A stretch of 64,000 nt of DNA from Ignavibacteriales bacterium (GTDB lineage: Bacteria; Bacteroidota; Ignavibacteria; Ignavibacteriales; SURF-24). The notes under the pieces are model-generated. The model ran no database searches. It was given only the letters and a program-made list of their open reading frames with translations, and was not told the origin of the DNA. The translations under genes and the position numbers were made by a program. Below are positions 52,695-62,213 of this stretch, piece after piece (the first letter of the stretch is position 1; the number at the start of each line of letters is the position of its first letter). Location of the stretch: assembly GCA_026390815.1 (NCBI GenBank), contig JAPLFH010000006.1, positions 124,001-188,000 of the forward strand, in the 5' to 3' direction.

Positions 52695-55523
52695 TTATTT
52701 CTTTTCATCAAATTCAATTTTGTATGTGGCAATTTTCTTTTTGCCAACATTAATTTGGAAAGAATTATTATTATCCAATTTAATTTTGGCAATCGGTAAT
52801 TCTTCCAGGCTAATTTCAGTTGCTTTCTTAATTCTAAATAAAAAATTTACTTTGCCTTTAACTTCAGAATTAGTCGGATTGTATAATCGCAAAACTAACG
52901 AATTATCAATCCCATCTTCCGATTTCTTAAAACAACTAAACACTAATTCCTTTGGTTGAATCTGGAAAAATGATGTATTAGCCTTTATCTTCGCGCCCTC
53001 CATCATCCATTCTCCGTTTCCCCGTTTCACTTTATCACCGCTTCCCATTTCAAAAATTCTTAAAGCTGTATTATAACAAAGAGCTTCCTCGTAAACTTTT
53101 CCATTATGCCAGTCTCCTTGATGCGGGTAGAATGCAAGTTTATAAGATTGTTTTCCTAAACATTGAGAACCTTTTTGGTGGTTGTAATCTTCTACCGAAC
53201 TTGGTTGTATGATATATTTGAACGCACGCAATAAAGTAATTGCAATTGTTCTATCCTTGTTATCCAGAACTTCATACTCCTTCAATCCCTTAACAATAAC
53301 TGCTGCACCGGTTTTCCCATCGCTAACATCAACAAAATGATGCATTGGATAATCATACATTGGTTGCTCAATCCAATCTTTAGTCTCAAGTTTTTTAATT
53401 GATCTTTCTACAACATCAAATTGTCCCTCACCATAGGAGTATTCTGCTGGAATACCAGTAGGAAACATAATTCTTAACCGGTGGGATTCAACATTATTAT
53501 CAACGTTGATTTGAAAATCAATTCGCCTGGAATTTTTTTTAAGTGAAACTAATACTTCCACTGATATTTTATTTTTAATTTTTGATTTGCTTGAACGATC
53601 TTCAAGAGTAGGGAAAATGTGCAATTCATATTTGATTGAACATTTTGTAACAAGAGAATTATTCTCCACGAATGAAATCTTCGGTCTCGATTTTAAAGTT
53701 GTAACAAAAGGTTCTATTGGTTTATTAATCCAGGCGTGTCCAGCCTCTCCTTCATCATACAAGTAAGCAAGATTGTAAAACTCTTTACCTGTTATTTTGT
53801 CAAGTGCATCAAGTGTACCATTTAAACCTATTTTTATTTTAAGGTATTCGTTTTCTAAAACCGGAAGTCCCGCAAATAATTTCCCGAGTTTCATTTGTTT
53901 ATTAGAATCTTTTGGCTTTACTGGTTTTATATAGTAAGAAGTAATTCCAAATGGTAAAATGTTATTTAATTCAATATAACAATGGTATCTTTTCATTCTA
54001 AAAAACAGAGGACGGTCTATCAACTGCTCCAGTACTGGTTGCTCATCTTTCTTTTCAACAAGAAAATAATTCAACTTCTTTCCGTATTGATCAATAATTT
54101 CGATAGCACCTTTATCCAGCTCCGTGGGTACATCAACAAATGCTTCCACGATATCATTTCGAATATAATTTGTAGGATTTACTACAACAAGATGAATACT
54201 TTTTTCCGGGAACTGACTTAGATCAATTTTAGTAGAGATGTATTTGCATGCTCTTTCAAATACTCCTTTAGAAATTTCAATTGATTGCTTATAGCGAAAC
54301 ATCATATCGTCATGAACTTCATCCAAGCTACAGCCGCCAATAGAATCGTGAGCAGAATTTTCCAGGATGTAATACCAGGCACGCTCTAAATATTTATCAT
54401 TGATGTTCAGACCCAGCAAACTGCATATTGAGTTAAAGGGTTCGGCATAGAATTGAATCCAATTCTCGGCTTCAAAATTTTTCTGTTTCAAATACATTCG
54501 AGCTGATGTAGTGTAGCCGAAAAGATTACCACATCTCAAATCATTTTGGGCACTTCTTCTTTCACCTTTTACTAAAGTTAGATTTTGCTGGTTGGCAGAT
54601 TTTTTTAGAGCATTGGAATATTCTTCAAGAGTGCTATGTACTATATTCATTTCCGGAATGAGTTCTTTAATATCTTTAATTATTCTTACTGTCTTTATGT
54701 TTGGTCCGCTTGAATCGTGTCCTTCCATCCAGATAACATTTTCTGTTGTAAAATCATTAACCTGGTTTTCTACAATAGCATTTACAGATGGAATAATATT
54801 TTCTTTAAAGTAAGTATCCAGTGGTTTTGTTATGAAGTAATCTTCCTTATAAAGTACTTTGTCAGAAAAATGAAATGGTGTTCCTCCGTTAGACCATTTA
54901 TACTCAGCATCAGAAATTTTTTCATTATGAACAACAGGGCGGTAGATATAGAAATAAAAATTGTACCGCGGCATTGTTGAAAAGCGGGATGAAAGCGACC
55001 TAGTTCCATCTGCGCCTTCCCAAATGAACTCAGCTTTTTTACTGTCTATCGAATTAACTCCACGATAGAACATAATTACATCAATTCCAAATCCTTTATA
55101 AATTTGAGGGAGCTGAGAGATCTGTCCCCACGAGAAAGGGGAGTAACCAATTTTTGAAGTACCGCCTAATGCAGAGCAAATTTTATGACCGAGCAAAAGA
55201 TTGCGGATTAAATTTTCTCCACCAACCTGAAATTCTTCTGGAAGAATAAACCAGGGTCCGATCAATAATCTTTTTTCCTGAACAAACCTTTTTATAACTT
55301 TTTCTTTCTCTGGACGAATTTCGAGATAATCATTTAAAACAACTGATTGACTATCAAGATGAAATGCACGGTAATCTGGTTCGGCTTCAAGAATTTCTAA
55401 AACTTTGTCGATCATTTCAACAAGCATTTGACGATTTCTCTGAAACGGAAATCGCCATTCGCGATCCCAATGCGTATTTGAGATTACATGAAAAACACGA
55501 TTTTTTATTAAGTCTTTATTCAT
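52695..55523 (-). CDS. GH38-like alpha-mannosidase with altered nucleophile motif
   Basis: A 942-residue protein of the GH38 family. The zinc-site motif HVISNTHWDREW lies at the N-terminus, followed by FHLDSQSVVLNDYL and the C-terminal beta-sandwich domains. The family's nucleophile motif P-D-[ST]-F-G-H reads YSPFSWGQISQLPQIY here, so the Asp is replaced by Phe and the His by Gln. This may mark a subfamily with another mechanism or substrate, or loss of classic mannosidase activity. There is no signal peptide. The stop is 12 bases from the GH94 start, so the two are co-transcribed. Confidence 0.85.
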   Translation of the reverse strand: MNKDLIKNRVFHVISNTHWDREWRFPFQRNRQMLVEMIDKVLEILEAEPDYRAFHLDSQSVVLNDYLEIRPEKEKVIKRFVQEKRLLIGPWFILPEEFQVGGENLIRNLLLGHKICSALGGTSKIGYSPFSWGQISQLPQIYKGFGIDVIMFYRGVNSIDSKKAEFIWEGADGTRSLSSRFSTMPRYNFYFYIYRPVVHNEKISDAEYKWSNGGTPFHFSDKVLYKEDYFITKPLDTYFKENIIPSVNAIVENQVNDFTTENVIWMEGHDSSGPNIKTVRIIKDIKELIPEMNIVHSTLEEYSNALKKSANQQNLTLVKGERRSAQNDLRCGNLFGYTTSARMYLKQKNFEAENWIQFYAEPFNSICSLLGLNINDKYLERAWYYILENSAHDSIGGCSLDEVHDDMMFRYKQSIEISKGVFERACKYISTKIDLSQFPEKSIHLVVVNPTNYIRNDIVEAFVDVPTELDKGAIEIIDQYGKKLNYFLVEKKDEQPVLEQLIDRPLFFRMKRYHCYIELNNILPFGITSYYIKPVKPKDSNKQMKLGKLFAGLPVLENEYLKIKIGLNGTLDALDKITGKEFYNLAYLYDEGEAGHAWINKPIEPFVTTLKSRPKISFVENNSLVTKCSIKYELHIFPTLEDRSSKSKIKNKISVEVLVSLKKNSRRIDFQINVDNNVESHRLRIMFPTGIPAEYSYGEGQFDVVERSIKKLETKDWIEQPMYDYPMHHFVDVSDGKTGAAVIVKGLKEYEVLDNKDRTIAITLLRAFKYIIQPSSVEDYNHQKGSQCLGKQSYKLAFYPHQGDWHNGKVYEEALCYNTALRIFEMGSGDKVKRGNGEWMMEGAKIKANTSFFQIQPKELVFSCFKKSEDGIDNSLVLRLYNPTNSEVKGKVNFLFRIKKATEISLEELPIAKIKLDNNNSFQINVGKKKIATYKIEFDEKK

Positions 55524-55533
55524 AATGCGGTAA

Positions 55534-56904
55534 CTATTCCTTAATAAAAAGATTGTGTTTTATTAATGTTTCTGGTAATCCACCATTCAGAACATATGTT
55601 GCAGCGTTCATGTCATGTCCTTTGGTTTTAGCAAAAGGAACAGCAACGCATAAACCCATTCCAGCAGCACGGATAGCTATTGTACCACTTTCGCTATCTT
55701 CAAAACCAACTACTTCCTCAAATTTAACTTTTGGAATACCAAGTTTATATAATGCAATGCTATAAAGATCTCGGTGTGGCTTCAATCTTATTTCGCTGGA
55801 ATCGCTGGCTGTAATAAATGCATCATAAACATTATTATAATCTGTAAACTTTTCTTTTATAAACTTTTTTCTTTCGGGTGAAACATTCCATTTATCAACC
55901 TGCTGTAATAGAATATGGAAAACTTCTCCCATAACAATATTAGCCTCATAAAAAATTGATGATGTAACGACTGCAATTTTTAAAGGATCAGCCTGAAACA
56001 TTTTGCTAATTCTTAAAAGATTTATTTTAACTTTCTCTTTATCTAAAACGAAATTATTTTGTTGTTTTAATTTAAATTCCAAAATCAACTCATCCATAAG
56101 ATATTCAATTTCTTCTCCAAGCCATCCTTTAATTAGTGCAAGAAAAATTCCTACCCCGGGTGTTGGTTCAATCAGAGGCTTTTCTTTATTCTCAAGCAAC
56201 TCCAACTTTAAATGTTCACTTCCATTTTTATTAATTAACTCAAGTATTTCGTGATAACGCTGATAGTAAATGTCAATTGCTGCCCTGACAGAATCATTAA
56301 GAGAGTTGATCGTAAAATTATTTCCAAATTTGTTGAAAAAATAGTTAGTGATAATTATGGCTTTACTCCCGGTAAATTCCACATTTGCTATATAATAATT
56401 TAGCTTCTCATCGGTTAATGCATCTTTACAACCAAGGTTAATGAGAGTATTTGTTACTTCATCTTTTCGGTTTTTGTCTTGACCTAAAATTAATGTCCAT
56501 AATGCGGCGTGAAAAAATGCTTTGCAAAAAGCATCTTTATCTATGAAGTTATTATACCGGGTAATAAGATATTCTACATGCTTTGTAGTGCTATTGCCAA
56601 TAATATTTGGATAATCGATAATAGGATCCAATCCTTTCCATGATTCTTTGGTTAGTTTTCCACTTATCTGCCGAACCATGTATTCCAATGAATGGATACA
56701 AAGTTCTTCGGTAGTAGTGGTGGTTCCATCCATATCCATTACTATCGCAGAAAGTTTTTCTCTTGGAGTTGTAATTTTTTTAGCTAGTGGATAAAGCTCA
56801 ATTGGTGGATAAATATATTCCGGGTTATGAATTACTGCGAATTCAAATCCTTGTTTACTGATTAGCTCAGCCGCTTCTTCTTCATTAACAAATTTTTTAA
56901 TCAT
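55534..56904 (-). CDS. HAD-family phosphatase/phosphomutase-like protein
   Basis: A 456-residue HAD hydrolase. Motif I is IVMDMDGTTTTTEEL (Asp nucleophile and Asp+2), motif II VVTSS, motif III KPHRDLYSIALYKLGI and motif IV GFEDSESG. It resembles beta-phosphoglucomutase-type proteins but with a cap insertion much larger than usual (about residues 90-290). Family length is normally about 220, so this is a long variant. It lies between the GH38 gene (10-base gap) and the phosphohexomutase gene, which supports a role in sugar-phosphate turnover. Confidence 0.85.
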   Translation of the reverse strand: MIKKFVNEEEAAELISKQGFEFAVIHNPEYIYPPIELYPLAKKITTPREKLSAIVMDMDGTTTTTEELCIHSLEYMVRQISGKLTKESWKGLDPIIDYPNIIGNSTTKHVEYLITRYNNFIDKDAFCKAFFHAALWTLILGQDKNRKDEVTNTLINLGCKDALTDEKLNYYIANVEFTGSKAIIITNYFFNKFGNNFTINSLNDSVRAAIDIYYQRYHEILELINKNGSEHLKLELLENKEKPLIEPTPGVGIFLALIKGWLGEEIEYLMDELILEFKLKQQNNFVLDKEKVKINLLRISKMFQADPLKIAVVTSSIFYEANIVMGEVFHILLQQVDKWNVSPERKKFIKEKFTDYNNVYDAFITASDSSEIRLKPHRDLYSIALYKLGIPKVKFEEVVGFEDSESGTIAIRAAGMGLCVAVPFAKTKGHDMNAATYVLNGGLPETLIKHNLFIKE

Positions 56905-56949
56905 ATTATTTTGTGCTTTCTTTCAATTTAGATTTAACAATTTCAAAAA

Positions 56950-58377
56950 TTAAATGTGAATTTTTGATTTTATGAATTGCATTCCCTGTTCTAATAAATT
57001 ATTTACATCGCTATCAGATTGTCCTTCAGAATAAATTCTAACCATTGGTTCAGTTTCGGAAGCACGGAGTAACAGCCAGCGACAATCACCTTCAAGTATA
57101 AATTTTAATCCGTTGATATCCCCACGACTGCTGAAGAATTTATACATAGACTTTACTTTGAATCCAGAAATCAATTGCGGTGGATTTCTATAAAGTTCAG
57201 GTAGTTTTTGGATTCTATCCTCATTTTCATAATCGAAATCAATCCTATCATAAAAAATATTGCCAAATTGTTTCCTTTTTTCTGTCACCAAATCGCTTAA
57301 TTTATTGTTGCCGGAATTTGCCAGCATTTCTAGTAATATTAATCCTGTTAGAATTCCATCTCTCTCTGGAATATGATTCTTGTATCCATATCCGCCGCTT
57401 TCCTCACAACCAAATGCTACTTCCTCTTCAATCATTTTTTCGCAGACATATTTGAAGCCAACCTGAACATCGTAGACTTTTCTTGTGACAGTTTCAAAGT
57501 TGCTTCTTAGTTTATCTGTAACCGAAGAAGTTTTAACAATATGACCAGAAATTTTTTTTGTGTTTACAATGTAATCAGTCAAAAGTAAAATAGTTTCCTG
57601 GGCGCTAAGCCATTTGCCGTTAGAGAGCATTACACCGCATCTATCAGCGTCACCATCTGTGGCAATGCCAAAAGCATAGATTTTTTCTTTTTTTAATTCT
57701 TTACTTAATGGATACAGATTTTTTTTAATCGGCTCAGCGTTGCGTCCATAAAAATCCTGCGAAGCTTTGCCAAATATCGTTTTGGATTCTATTCCATACT
57801 TTGAAAGTAGAGATGAAATAATTTCTTGTCCAGCACCTCCCATCGAATCAATAAGTATTTTTAATCCTGACTTTTTTATCATCTCAAAATCAACATACTT
57901 TTCAAGTTGATTTAAATAAACTGGTAAAAAATATTCTTCAATTACATTCTTTTTATTTTTATTAATTGAATTAATCCCAAGTAGTTGTTCAACTTTTAAT
58001 GTTTCCTCCGTAGGAAAAGGTCCCCCATAATTAGCTTTGAATTTTACTCCATTGTATATATCTGGATTGTGGCTTGCGGTAATCATAATTCCAGCGTTCA
58101 GGGAATTTGCTTTTACATAATAAGAAAGAACTGGTGTTGGACAAATGGAATCTGATAAAAAAACTTTTATTCCATTGCCAGAAAGTATTTTGGCAAATAT
58201 ATTTGCGAACTCTTTAGATAATCTGCGTCCATCAAAACCAACAGCGGCAGTGATATTATTTTTAAAATTATTTTTTAAGTAATCAGAGAACGCCTGAGCC
58301 ACAATCGAAACGCTTTTCTTGTTCATTTCACTATCAAGTAAACCTCGCCAACCGTCGGTTCCAAAGATTATATTCAT
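56950..58377 (-). CDS. Phosphoglucomutase/phosphomannomutase
   Basis: A 475-residue alpha-D-phosphohexomutase. It has the phosphoserine loop ITASHNPDIYNG, the metal loop ATDGDADRCG, the sugar-binding loop CEESGGYGY and the phosphate loop RASETEPMVRIYSEG, in the normal order. It starts at FGTDGWRG. The enzyme converts hexose-1-phosphate and hexose-6-phosphate, which fits the sugar-1-phosphate made by the GH94 enzyme in the same cluster. Preference for Glc, Man or GlcN is not decided by sequence. The gap to the DUF1003 gene is 5 bases. Confidence 0.92.
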   Translation of the reverse strand: MNIIFGTDGWRGLLDSEMNKKSVSIVAQAFSDYLKNNFKNNITAAVGFDGRRLSKEFANIFAKILSGNGIKVFLSDSICPTPVLSYYVKANSLNAGIMITASHNPDIYNGVKFKANYGGPFPTEETLKVEQLLGINSINKNKKNVIEEYFLPVYLNQLEKYVDFEMIKKSGLKILIDSMGGAGQEIISSLLSKYGIESKTIFGKASQDFYGRNAEPIKKNLYPLSKELKKEKIYAFGIATDGDADRCGVMLSNGKWLSAQETILLLTDYIVNTKKISGHIVKTSSVTDKLRSNFETVTRKVYDVQVGFKYVCEKMIEEEVAFGCEESGGYGYKNHIPERDGILTGLILLEMLANSGNNKLSDLVTEKRKQFGNIFYDRIDFDYENEDRIQKLPELYRNPPQLISGFKVKSMYKFFSSRGDINGLKFILEGDCRWLLLRASETEPMVRIYSEGQSDSDVNNLLEQGMQFIKSKIHI

Positions 58378-58382
58378 ACTAA

Positions 58383-58949
58383 TTACTTTTTGTTTTGGTT
58401 ATGTAAGTGGTCATGTATTTCATTTAATGATTCGTTTATTTTCTTTAGCTGATCTTCTTTCGTTTCAAAATTCATTTTAATAAATAATTCCATGAACAAA
58501 TCTAATTTTGCATTTAACTCTTGTATCTGAATTTCCGAACGAGCATTTGTTTTATAGTCTTCATCAGCTTCAAGCCGATCCTTTTTTGCATGCCGGTTTT
58601 GAGACATCATTATAATTGGTGCTTGAATAGCTGCAAGACAAGAAAGTACCAGATTAAGCAGAATGTATGGGTAATTATCGTATGCTCTGGTAGCCAGGAT
58701 AAAAGTATTGCTAATCATCCAGGCAACAATAAAAGCAAAGAACGCTATAATGAAAGCCCAGCTGCCACCTATTTCAGCAACTTTATCCGCTATCCTATCT
58801 CCGTACGTAAGTCGCGTATCAACAATTTTATTTATGTTTTCAACAGCTACTTCTTTATTTAGCATTCTTTTCTGAAATTCATTTTCCAAATCTTTCTTTG
58901 TTTGCTCAATTAGCAAACTTAGTCCATTTAATCGTTTTTCATTTTCCAT
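58383..58949 (-). CDS. DUF1003 membrane protein
   Basis: A 188-residue protein with two membrane segments (SWAFIIAFFAFIVAWMISNT and PYILLNLVLSCLAAIQAPIIMM) and the DUF1003 hallmark LADRIADKVAEIGGSW-like sequence (here YGDRIADKVAEIGGSW). MMSQNRHAKKDRLEADEDY and a C-terminal coiled coil follow. Function unknown; some members respond to cyclic dinucleotides or stress. It is close to the phosphohexomutase gene and likely co-transcribed with it. Confidence 0.88.
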   Translation of the reverse strand: MENEKRLNGLSLLIEQTKKDLENEFQKRMLNKEVAVENINKIVDTRLTYGDRIADKVAEIGGSWAFIIAFFAFIVAWMISNTFILATRAYDNYPYILLNLVLSCLAAIQAPIIMMSQNRHAKKDRLEADEDYKTNARSEIQIQELNAKLDLFMELFIKMNFETKEDQLKKINESLNEIHDHLHNQNKK

Positions 58950-59083
58950 AATTGTTTCCCAATCTGTTTGAATTGAGGAATATTTTAGGTTTCGGAAGAA
59001 TATTAATTAATCAATAAAATTCACGAATAAGATTCAAAAATATTTTCATTAATATCTTCAATAAATCTTTTAACAAAATTAAA

Positions 59084-60412
59084 TTATAAAGATAAATTGT
59101 AAGGAATTAATTTTTGAACCTCGCTGTAATGAATATTTCTAACCAAAGTACCTTGTTTAACCGCTACTGATGCTAAAGCTCCGCATGCTTCACCGGTTGC
59201 TGCAGAAGTAGCCATAATTCTTAATGCGCTGTGTGCTTCACGTGTGGCAGAAATACATCTTCCCGCAACTAAAAGATTTTCTGCTTCTTTAACAATTAAA
59301 GATCGCAATGGAATCTCATAATACTGCCCTGCGGGTATTTCTTCCAATCTGCTAGTTTCACCTTTTTGTCCGTGAATATCTATACCATAGCATCCGCGAG
59401 CTATTGCATCTTTGAACTTAGCGCCATGTTTTATTTCATCACCATTCATAATATAATCACCGATTGCTCTGCGTGTTTCTCTTACACCAACTTGAACAGC
59501 TGTTTCTAAAAGATAGGAGTTTTCAAATCCCGGTATTTCTTTCTGGAGTAAGAGAACAATTTTATAAACTTGATCCCTACCTTTCAATTCTGCATTTGTT
59601 AATTCGTATGAAGTTGAGCCATCCAATCCAAGAATGTTAGATGTATTAAATGATGCTTCTCCACTTTCCGGTAATGTAGTGTAAAATATATATTCTATTT
59701 CTTCCGGCAATCGTTTTTCCAAAATTGCTTTTTTTACATTGCTAAAATAACCAGCGACGGAAATAATTTTTGAAAAATCGAAATCGTAATTCACCCAATT
59801 AAAAAAATCTTCTCTATGTTCATTAACATAATTTGTGGCTTTTTTAATATCTATTCCGCCCATACGGAAGAAAAGTGTTAATGCTTGCAGGTTGCCATTT
59901 TTTTCATCTCCCTTTGTCCAGGGAAAGTTGCCAAGGTAAACAAGTTGGGCATCGCCGGATGTGTCGATAAATATTTTGCCATCGATTTTTATTTCTTCAC
60001 TACTTTTAACAATTTCCATTGAAGTTATCTTGTTATTGTTGCGATTAACTTTGGTAATATCCGAAAGAAGAAAAATATCAACTCCCGCTTTTTCTAAAAG
60101 CCCAAAGGCTGCTGACCGGAAAGAATTAGCATAGAATCCATTATCAATCATTCCATTCATATTTTGCATTTCGATTTCAAGGTCTTCAAACACACCACGC
60201 ACCAAGCTTTCATTATTAATTGAGTGTTTCATGAATGGAGAGACCATTCCCGCAGTCGACATTCCACCAACAAAACCATAATGTTCAATTAAAAGAGTAG
60301 AGGCTCCTTCTCGGGCAGATTTAACCGCCGCGCTTATACCGGCTATTCCGGCTCCAACAACAACTACATCATAAGAAAATTTCATCAGGGCACTATTAAT
60401 TTTTACATTCAA
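59084..60412 (-). CDS. FAD-dependent oxidoreductase
   Basis: A 442-residue flavoprotein of the FAD_oxidored (PF12831-like) type. The dinucleotide-binding motif VVVVGAGIAGISAAVKSARE is followed by an acidic strand end (LLIEHYGFVGGMST). The C-terminal motif NLLVAGRCISATREAHSALR with ATGEACG is typical of this family, whose genes often lie in carbohydrate-utilisation loci. The substrate is unknown. A second in-frame Met (MKFSYDVVVV) nine codons in is an equally good start. It is the most upstream gene of the minus-strand cluster, 134 bases before the DUF1003 gene. Confidence 0.87.
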   Translation of the reverse strand: MNVKINSALMKFSYDVVVVGAGIAGISAAVKSAREGASTLLIEHYGFVGGMSTAGMVSPFMKHSINNESLVRGVFEDLEIEMQNMNGMIDNGFYANSFRSAAFGLLEKAGVDIFLLSDITKVNRNNNKITSMEIVKSSEEIKIDGKIFIDTSGDAQLVYLGNFPWTKGDEKNGNLQALTLFFRMGGIDIKKATNYVNEHREDFFNWVNYDFDFSKIISVAGYFSNVKKAILEKRLPEEIEYIFYTTLPESGEASFNTSNILGLDGSTSYELTNAELKGRDQVYKIVLLLQKEIPGFENSYLLETAVQVGVRETRRAIGDYIMNGDEIKHGAKFKDAIARGCYGIDIHGQKGETSRLEEIPAGQYYEIPLRSLIVKEAENLLVAGRCISATREAHSALRIMATSAATGEACGALASVAVKQGTLVRNIHYSEVQKLIPYNLSL

Positions 60413-60965
60413 ATTTAAGAATTATAAAAATTTTATCATAAAAGAATGACAAGTAGGTAAGGGAAAAAAATAAAAAATTTTTGTTTATCAAAAATATGTT
60501 GATTTGATGAATTGAAAAGGGTATTTTTACCACAAATAAAATATCAGCAACAAACAGAGGAGATTCTGTGGACGACCCTGGCGGAGATAAGCGTTGCTTT
60601 ATTGAAGTGATTTGTTTATCTCAAAAGATGCAAGAAGTACAATCTCCAAGTTTGTTATTGAATATTTTAAAAACCATTCTGCAAACCACGCTGATTGTAC
60701 CTCGGACTAAAGAAAAAATCTAAACATTGTTCTAAAAAATTAAATTAAGCTTAGCAAAGCCTAAAAAACTTTATCAGTAATATTTATTACCAGTTAATTC
60801 TGTAATTAAAATTTTTTATTTCCTTTTTGAAGTCGAATTTTAAAAATGGAAATTTTTTAACTATTCTTTTCCAAAATAATTTCGAATTGCAATTAAATCT
60901 TCGTCCGGATTTCATTGTTCGTTTAAATAGTTAACTGGTGATTGTGGTATAATCCTGGAGGTAAA
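60413..60965. other. Divergent intergenic region, no gene
   Basis: A 553-base spacer between the oxidoreductase and the MgtE-N gene. It holds a higher-GC patch near 60570-60595 (GTGGACGACCCTGGCGG) and a short GTACAATC/GATTGTAC pair about 70 bases apart. TATAAT at 60948-60953 lies too close to the start codon to be a normal -10 box and lacks a -35. No metal-sensing riboswitch could be recognised by eye. Confidence 0.5.
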
Positions 60966-62195
60966 ATGAAATTTACAAGCATTTATTTAAGTAGAATTAT
61001 CGGAATTAAAATTATTTCCCACGAATTCCAGGTAATAGGTAAACTATTAGATTTGGGTGTAACACATGATTTACAAAATCCTAAAGTGGCAGCAGTAAAA
61101 GTTAAAACGAAAGATGGAATAAAACATTTAAACTGGGAGCATTTTTCTATTAAGAAACAAAAGAGTCAGTACCATATTACAAGTACGAGGATAGAAGAAG
61201 TGCCAGCAGGTGATTACCTTTTTTTAAAACGGAATGTTGTTGACAGGCAAATTATAGATGTTAACGGAAGGAAAGTTGTGCGTGCAAATGATATAAGGTT
61301 AGTTTTACTTTCCAGTGGTTTTTTTGTTGTTGCTGTAGATATTGGAACTGAAGGTTTACTAAGACGATTAGGAGTTGCAAAACCGCTTCTAAAATTGGGA
61401 ATAAAACTACCTGCAAAACTTTTATTGTGGAGTGATGTTGAAACAGTTTTTACACCAAATGAAAATATTATTCTTTCAAAAACGTATAACAAGCTTGCTA
61501 CACTTCATCCATCGGATTTAGCTGACATTATTGAAGACTTTGATACAAAAACCGGGATGATAATTTTTTCCGGATTGGATAAAGAAAAGAGTGCTGATGT
61601 ACTGGAAGAGATGGAAGAAGAAACGCAGTTGAAAATGCTTGAAAATCTGGAAACCGGAAAAGCTGCAGATATTCTTGAAGAAATGCCAGCCGATGAAGTT
61701 GCTGATATACTTGATGGGTTAAGAGAAGACAAGGCTGAAGAGCTTCTGAATGAAATGGAAAAAGAAGCTTCTGATGAAGTACGTGAATTGATGGAATACA
61801 ATGATGATTTAGTTGGTAGCCTGATGACTACCGATGTCGTTTCTTTTAAAAGCGATACCACAGTGGAACAGACAATTAATTCGTTAAGAGAATTAAAACC
61901 AGATGAAGATCAAATGTATTACATTTTTGTTACCAGCCAGCAAAATAAACTTATTGGAACAGTATCCTTAAGGGATATTGTAATTTCGCAACCTAATATA
62001 ATTCTTAAATCTATAGTTCATAAAGATTTTGTTTTTATGAAAGATACTGATGAAATTGATGAGCTTGTAAAAGTTGCATCCAAATACAATCTGTTTGCTA
62101 TTCCCATTGTTGATGGTGAAATGAACCTTGTGGGAAGTGTTATCATTAACGATATTATTTATGAACTGCTAAAAAGCCGCAGGAAGATTGCATAA
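60966..62195 (+). CDS. MgtE-N/CBS-domain protein with PRC-barrel-like N-terminus
   Basis: About 409 residues from the Met at 60966, chosen over the upstream Met at 60942 because GGAGG (60957-60961) directly precedes it. The N-terminal half has PRC-barrel-like segments (VIGKLLDLGVTHD, RQIIDVNGRKVVRANDIRLV). Then come the MgtE_N superhelix with repeated EEM(P/E) units (LEEMPADEVADILDGL) and a CBS pair (LVGSLMTTDVVSFKSD, LIGTVSLRDIVIS, LVGSVIINDIIYELL). The MgtE channel domain is missing, so it is probably a magnesium- or nucleotide-sensing regulator. The Nramp-like gene starts 18 bases downstream, presumably its target. Confidence 0.88.
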   Translation: MKFTSIYLSRIIGIKIISHEFQVIGKLLDLGVTHDLQNPKVAAVKVKTKDGIKHLNWEHFSIKKQKSQYHITSTRIEEVPAGDYLFLKRNVVDRQIIDVNGRKVVRANDIRLVLLSSGFFVVAVDIGTEGLLRRLGVAKPLLKLGIKLPAKLLLWSDVETVFTPNENIILSKTYNKLATLHPSDLADIIEDFDTKTGMIIFSGLDKEKSADVLEEMEEETQLKMLENLETGKAADILEEMPADEVADILDGLREDKAEELLNEMEKEASDEVRELMEYNDDLVGSLMTTDVVSFKSDTTVEQTINSLRELKPDEDQMYYIFVTSQQNKLIGTVSLRDIVISQPNIILKSIVHKDFVFMKDTDEIDELVKVASKYNLFAIPIVDGEMNLVGSVIINDIIYELLKSRRKIA

Positions 62196-62213
62196 TAGAG
62201 AAGGAAAATCTTT

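Noticed and set aside
60942-60965. Upstream start for the MgtE-N gene
   Set aside because: GGAGG lies inside this extension and precedes the ATG at 60966; homologous proteins would start at MKFTSIYLS.
60780-60965. Magnesium riboswitch upstream of the MgtE-N gene
   Set aside because: No recognisable M-box core or strong paired elements could be seen; a covariance-model search would be needed.
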